DNA of 22,975 nucleotides, taken from the NCBI GenBank assembly GCA_900095095.1, contig FMBT01000692.1:1-22975 (forward strand). Reading direction: 5' to 3'. Origin of the DNA: Fragilariopsis cylindrus CCMP1102. Lineage: Eukaryota > Bacillariophyta > Bacillariophyceae > Bacillariales > Bacillariaceae. The notes below the pieces were generated by a model. That model was not told the origin of the DNA, did not search any database, and worked only from the letters and a program-made list of their open reading frames with translations. This document shows, piece by piece, positions 18,980-22,975 of this stretch (its first letter is position 1; every line of letters starts with the position of its first letter). Made by a program: the position numbers and the translations under genes.

Positions 18980-20310
18980 TTATTGTTTTGCCTTTTTCTT
19001 TTTCTTTTTGATGGTCGTTTCCTTCATGCCTTGTTTCTTTGTTGCTGCATCAGCTTGCAACAACGAACAACGAATTTCATCACCCGTAGAACGACTCATG
19101 GGAACAAATGTCGTACGACATTTAGCTGCACTACCTACATCACGGATCATATCAAAGTATTGTGTCAACAATAATAAATCCATTACGTCCTTCGTATTTG
19201 CTGTTGTTCCATGGGAAAATTCAACGATACTATGTATTAAAAAATAAACGAACATGGAAAGTAAAGTCAGGAAAAAAACCATAGATATAGTTAATGTAGT
19301 CTCACATATTAATAGTCTTATAATAAATTAAAAACTCACTTATCACGTAATCCATCAACGATTGCCTTTCTTTGACGGGAAACACCAACACCACTTAGGT
19401 ACAAAGACTCAGCACCAGCCTCAGCACTTTTGACTCGTAGTATTTTTTTCCCCTCAGCACGTTCGGCAACAGAAAATTTTAGACGCTTGCTTGAATTGAT
19501 CTCATTCATTGCATTCTTGACACTTTGAGCAGGATCTAAATCAGTGATCAATGTTTGAAGGATTTGATACCCGTACCTATTTAAAAAAAGATTACATAGT
19601 AAAATTTGAGAGATGTACATAATAAAATATCATAGTTTTGTATCCTGATTGAGATATTAACTTACGAGGTAAAGGATTCCGAAAGAGCGTTCTTGACAGA
19701 CGAAGCCAATTCCTCCTTGGCCTCAAAAGCAGCATCAAGTTCGAGTGTTGGTAGGGTAGACCTCATGACATCGTAAACGTGGGCGCTGTTTAATTTGTGT
19801 TTTGATATCATTATTCGTGTGTTATTGTGAGAACGAAAGGAGAGAATCAATTGATGATTGGTACGAAAGAAAGAACTGTCTATTACTCACGTGATCTGTT
19901 GAACAGGATTCGTCAATGCATAAAATGCCTCATATACATTTTCACGTAAGACTTGATATTGTACAGTAACTACCGCAGTTAAGAACACATTATCTAGAGT
20001 CTTTGTTTCGACACGTACGTTAATCTGTTGTACACGAAAAGACAACCGTCCGACTATAAGCAGTAGTAATTGTTTTAAGAAAAATATCGATCGATGTAAG
20101 AGGAAACGGCACGTCACGATGATCTTTACCACGAACATTATAACATACATAACATAATAACATAAAATTAAGAAAGAGACACCAACCTAATTTTTCCATC
20201 GGACACATTATTACACCTAATCCAGGTTGCGATAATCTTGTAAACTTTCCCCATTTCTCAATCACTCCCACTTCTGAGGTACTGATAGTATAGCAGCAAG
20301 GTATGCACAT
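18980..20310 (-). CDS. Hypersensitive-induced response (HIR) protein, SPFH/Band 7 family, five exons
   Basis: A stomatin/prohibitin-type membrane scaffold matching plant HIR proteins throughout. Exons on the minus strand: 20310-20187, 20053-19891, 19785-19666, 19576-19340, 19229-18980; total 298 codons, close to the plant length of about 285. Introns are 133, 105, 89 and 110 bp, all GT-AG, and every junction keeps the frame. HIR signatures in order: EKWGKFTRLSQPG, GRLSFRVQQINVRVETKT, LDNVFLTAVVTVQYQV, AHVYDVMRSTLPTLELD, YGYQILQTLITDLDP, AMNEINSSKRL, AESLYLSGVGVSRQR, AIVDGLRDN and DVMDLLLLTQYFD. The N-terminus MCIPCC replaces the plant myristoyl MGN but offers three cysteines for acylation, a plausible inner-leaflet anchor. 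It ends in a lysine-rich tail (KKKKKKAKQ). In plants such proteins form plasma-membrane microdomains in cell-death and ion-flux responses; the role here is inferred. Confidence 0.94.
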
Positions 20311-21008
20311 CGATCTGGATCTTGATTGTTGAATCTTCTACTTCCACTTCTGCTACTATATTGGGAGTTATAGTTGAACAGACTTACGTTTTGCAGTAAT
20401 CTGTATAGCTTTGCTGTATTGGTGTCGGTTTACTCTAGATTTAATGCGTCTCTTACCGTGCTCTGTTCGTGAAGATCCACCATTATTTTAGTTACTAAAC
20501 AAAGGGTCTTCCACGACATCTGCTCTTTTTGTTTGACGTCATGTACAGTAGTTGGTATTGATGAGGAAATGTACCAGGCACTGTACATTATTTTTATTCT
20601 TTTCTACCTTTTTTTGCGAGGTTTAGTTCCTGAGTAGAGATGTTTAGTTGTGACACGAGATGTCATGAGGATCATCGAAAGTTTGTGTTCGTGTTTTTAT
20701 TTTTTTATCATGAATTATTTTGTAAGAAAGGTATCTATGACGCGATCGTTATCGCGCGCAATTACTGTACAGTTCGAGTCGAATGAGTCGAGGCCACCTG
20801 CCGTTGCTTTGACTTCCAGCACGTTCGAGAGCTGTTACCGTTATTCTGCAAAGATATCTTTTCTTGTGTGGTTCTCTGTTGTCTCGACTGATATCCTTTA
20901 CACAACATAAAGTTAGCGAAATAATAAGGTATATATCTCGTCCATTGGAACAGGATCAAGCGAAAGGGAAAGCTACAACATTTCCGGCACCCGACTGCAC
21001 ATCAAGCA
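20311..21008. promoter_or_regulatory. Divergent region between HIR gene and secreted-protein gene
   Basis: The starts of two divergent genes lie on either side. It has a TACAGTA motif at 20544, a TACTGTA at 20763 and a GC-rich hairpin at 20741-20756. The open frame at 20650 looks like chance. Confidence 0.5.
20741..20756. promoter_or_regulatory. Perfect 6-bp hairpin with CGTT tetraloop
   Basis: CGCGAT (20741-20746) and ATCGCG (20751-20756) form an inverted repeat around CGTT, a GC-rich island in AT-rich DNA about 250 bp upstream of the next start codon. It could be a protein-binding dyad; there is no direct evidence of function. Confidence 0.4.
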
Positions 21009-22451
21009 ATGACAATGGCAATGGCAATGAGAATGAGAAGTAGTATCAATAATAGTAATAAGGCGTCATCAGTCATTTCTAATCAACACAACGTCGTAAT
21101 GACGAAGTTATTACTACATTTAATATGTTTTATATTATCTATCGGCATTATGATCACCGTAGGAGTCAATGGCTTATCATCAACAAACCCCAATAGCAAC
21201 AACGTCAGTAGACGTCCAATTGTGATCCTTTCAAATAACCAAGATTTAGGTAAAGGTGCTGCACCTGATGTATCAGAATTCTTATATGGAAAATTACAAC
21301 GTGCAACAGCATTGTATGGTTCTGGTCTATTAGGACCAGCAACAGCAACAATTAATGGTGAAAAAGACATAAAAGAATTGTCAGCAGCAAACGCAAAAGC
21401 AAAAGGTGGAAAAGAACAAATTCAATCATTAAATAAAATGTTATGGAACCAATTTGGTATGGCAACAGTTGAAGGATCAATTGAACGTGAAGATTTGTTC
21501 TGGAAAGATTCTAATACAATAATGTATAAACCAATATTAGCTGAATTACAAGACACAATAGTTTTCTTAGACGTAACAAGTTGTAACAACCAAGGATCGG
21601 GAGGAGGAGGGGGAGGAATTGGTGGAATGATTTCGTCATTCTTTCCTCCACCAAAGAAACAAGAATTGTCATCGACATCATCACGAACACAGCCACCACC
21701 ACAACTAGATATTGAACTTATAAAAGCAGCTATAACCGAAGGTGCACAAATCTATATAGTATGTGAAAGTGATAATACTAAATATTGTGTTGAAACAATA
21801 AAACAACAAATCAACGTTGAATCAACAACATGTCCTATTACAATCGTATCACCTGATGATGGTGTTGTATTGAATAGTAGTAGCAGTAGTAGTGATGGCA
21901 ATGTTGTTAATGACAAATCATGGTCATCAGTACGACCACAAGATTTAGAAGGTGAATTATCACAACCAATTTATGTACGTGATGGGAGTTTTGATTTTGA
22001 TAATAACAACAGTAAAAGTAAAAGTGAAACGAGAATTGCTGCAGCATCGACAATCACAACAGCAGAAAAAAAATCTTCCTCTTTGTCACGTCATAATCTA
22101 GCAGAGGTTGTAGTCCAATGTTCATTACGATTAATAACAACAACAACTGCATTTGATGATGATGGCTTCGTTAGTGGTAATGATCCTAGTCCTATACCGG
22201 GTGTACGAGTTGTAAGAGTATCACCATACCCAAACAACAATGATAGCAGAAATAATGTATCACCTGCTGAACTAGATGAACGTCCAAATGATGATTATTT
22301 TTCGCGTACCGGTGGAAATATTGCTAAAGCAGTAGCAGGAACTGTTACTAGTGTTGATTGGATAGAAACATTACAATGTTTTGAAAAAAGTTACGATAGT
22401 GGACGTACGAAGACAATCGTGAAAATTTTTCCAAAACGTCCTGATATGTAG
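21009..22451 (+). CDS. Unrecognised secretory-pathway or plastid-targeted protein, 480 residues
   Basis: A single intact exon. No family is recognised. A hydrophobic run (LLLHLICFILSIGIMITVGVNG, about residues 34-55) ends at VNG-LSS, typical of a signal peptide. Met31 (21099) would give a conventional signal length, so the Met-rich first 30 residues may be leader or an alternative start. In diatoms a Leu just after cleavage can still allow plastid import, so both secretion and plastid are open. The mature part alternates conserved-looking blocks (RRPIVILSNNQDLGKGA, MLWNQFGMATVEGSIEREDLF, DTIVFLDVTSC, EGAQIYIVCESDNTKYCVETI) with Ser, Asn, Gly and Pro runs. The beta-alpha flavour of the DTIVFLD and AQIYIVCE blocks hints at a Rossmann-like core, but no glycine-rich nucleotide motif is clear. 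A hairpin follows the stop. Confidence 0.85.
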   Translation: MTMAMAMRMRSSINNSNKASSVISNQHNVVMTKLLLHLICFILSIGIMITVGVNGLSSTNPNSNNVSRRPIVILSNNQDLGKGAAPDVSEFLYGKLQRATALYGSGLLGPATATINGEKDIKELSAANAKAKGGKEQIQSLNKMLWNQFGMATVEGSIEREDLFWKDSNTIMYKPILAELQDTIVFLDVTSCNNQGSGGGGGGIGGMISSFFPPPKKQELSSTSSRTQPPPQLDIELIKAAITEGAQIYIVCESDNTKYCVETIKQQINVESTTCPITIVSPDDGVVLNSSSSSSDGNVVNDKSWSSVRPQDLEGELSQPIYVRDGSFDFDNNNSKSKSETRIAAASTITTAEKKSSSLSRHNLAEVVVQCSLRLITTTTAFDDDGFVSGNDPSPIPGVRVVRVSPYPNNNDSRNNVSPAELDERPNDDYFSRTGGNIAKAVAGTVTSVDWIETLQCFEKSYDSGRTKTIVKIFPKRPDM

Positions 22452-22463
22452 ACGACCACTAGA

Positions 22464-22492
22464 CTAGACTAGACTGGACTGGAATAGTCTAG
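22464..22492 (+). terminator. Inverted repeat just after the 480-residue gene
   Basis: CTAGACTA (22464-22471) and TAGTCTAG (22485-22492) form a perfect 8-bp stem with a 13-base loop, 13 bp past the stop. The left arm lies in a short TAGAC pentanucleotide repeat (22459-22480). It could be a 3'-UTR structure. Confidence 0.5.
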
Positions 22493-22621
22493 CTAGCAGT
22501 ACATTAGTAAATCAATATTACAATTTATGGCAATCATCATATTTTCAGACGTAGTTTCTACCTTATAGATGTGTACATTAGTGGATTCATCCTCTCTACA
22601 GTTACGACCGTTACGTCGCAG

Positions 22622-22845
22622 TCATGTCATTTGTTGCGAATTATTTGTGCACCCAATTAATACTAATCCTCCTCTGAACACCTCGTTAAAACAACCCAAC
22701 TCTATCATTAGTCTCGCTACAAGTGGAATATCGGCTTCGTCTCCGGAATCTTCCGCTCCTGGATGTATAGCCAATCCTCAAATTTTTGGAAGAGAGTGCG
22801 GCTGAATGAATCACAAGCAGATGGATCAGATAGGAAAGAATCCAT
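22622..22845 (-). pseudogene. Small unrecognised gene, 74 codons plus one frame break
   Basis: ATG at 22845-22843 opens MDSFLSDPSACDSFSRTLF and reads well to EDW near 22772. There the coding pattern moves to the frame of HPGAEDSGDEADIPLVARLM, which ends at TGA 22624-22622. Adding one G to the GG run near 22773 joins them at 74 residues. The acidic GAEDSGDEAD block is in the segment that recurs at 9854-9883. No family is recognised. It might also be one exon of a longer gene. The break follows the same single-base pattern as other genes here. Confidence 0.4.
22731..22761. repeat. Dispersed 30-bp segment, copy 2
   Basis: Near-identical to 9854-9883 in the same orientation (one substitution, one indel). 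Here it encodes, on the minus strand, the acidic GAEDSGDEAD block of the small gene. Confidence 0.7.
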
Positions 22846-22975
22846 TTTTAAAATTATGTAATTCTATAATCATCTAGCTCTATTGGTATTGAATATTGAA
22901 GAAAAAGTTGGTACTGAAGTGGTTGTACACGATTCTACAGATAAAAACCATAATATATATTCCATTACAAATAAA

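Noticed and set aside
18388-19247. Plus-strand frames between the CDPK and HIR genes, partly opposite HIR exon 5
   Set aside because: Hydrophobic, Phe/Leu-rich translations of T-rich DNA; the HIR coding strand explains the right part.
1-22975. A reassigned genetic code (stop codons read as amino acids) to explain interrupted genes
   Set aside because: TAA, TAG and TGA all end intact genes here, and the interrupted genes change frame at the breaks rather than simply containing extra stops.
1-22975. CRISPR arrays, insertion sequences, transposase or virus genes
   Set aside because: No spaced direct repeats with unique spacers, no transposase or integrase motifs and no viral gene were seen; the content is typical eukaryotic nuclear DNA.

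Overview
This is nuclear DNA of a eukaryote, most likely a stramenopile alga and probably a diatom. The reasons are AT-rich third codon positions, short GT-AG introns (89-266 bp), the standard stop codons, Asn/Ser/Asp-rich low-complexity stretches in proteins, and the gene mix: plant-type calcium-dependent protein kinases (CDPKs), a hypersensitive-induced-response (HIR) SPFH protein and a secreted protein with ShKT-like cysteine repeats. The assignment to diatoms is inference; no rRNA or organelle marker is present.

Left part (1-3.9 kb): two unrelated tandem arrays with a period near 200 bp lie side by side. The first (1-430) is the repeat region of a frame-broken minus-strand secreted Cys-rich protein that starts at 695. 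The second (911-1520) has no known homology. They are followed by an 11-bp GTAC repeat and a minus-strand TENA/THI-4 (aminopyrimidine aminohydrolase) gene at 2190-3032. That gene is split by single-base frame breaks but keeps all five catalytic residues. A GGGTT x7 tract lies at 3794.

Middle (3.9-11.3 kb): a minus-strand Golgi-type FkbM methyltransferase with one frame break diverges from a large plus-strand UPF1/SEN1-like superfamily 1 helicase (5584-9501). One intron splits the helicase Walker A motif. After about 1.1 kb of non-coding DNA comes an intact BTB/T1 (KCTD-like) protein (10590-11294).

Right part (11.7-23 kb): two CDPKs stand head to head (11708-14848 minus, 15721-18199 plus) around a shared promoter region of about 870 bp. 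Both carry a long insertion between kinase strands beta-2 and beta-3. A five-exon HIR/SPFH protein (18980-20310 minus) follows, then an unrecognised secretory-pathway protein (21009-22451 plus) and a small minus-strand gene at the edge (22622-22845). CDPKs and HIR proteins both act in membrane-linked calcium and stress responses in plants, so the right half could be a signalling neighbourhood, but co-function here is only a guess.

A striking cross-cutting pattern: nearly every broken gene can be explained by single-base losses, often in short homopolymer runs, with no in-frame nonsense substitutions noticed. Other genes (the second CDPK, HIR, BTB and the secreted protein; over 5 kb of coding sequence) are perfectly open. 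This could be consensus error in a long-read assembly or recent decay; read mapping would decide.
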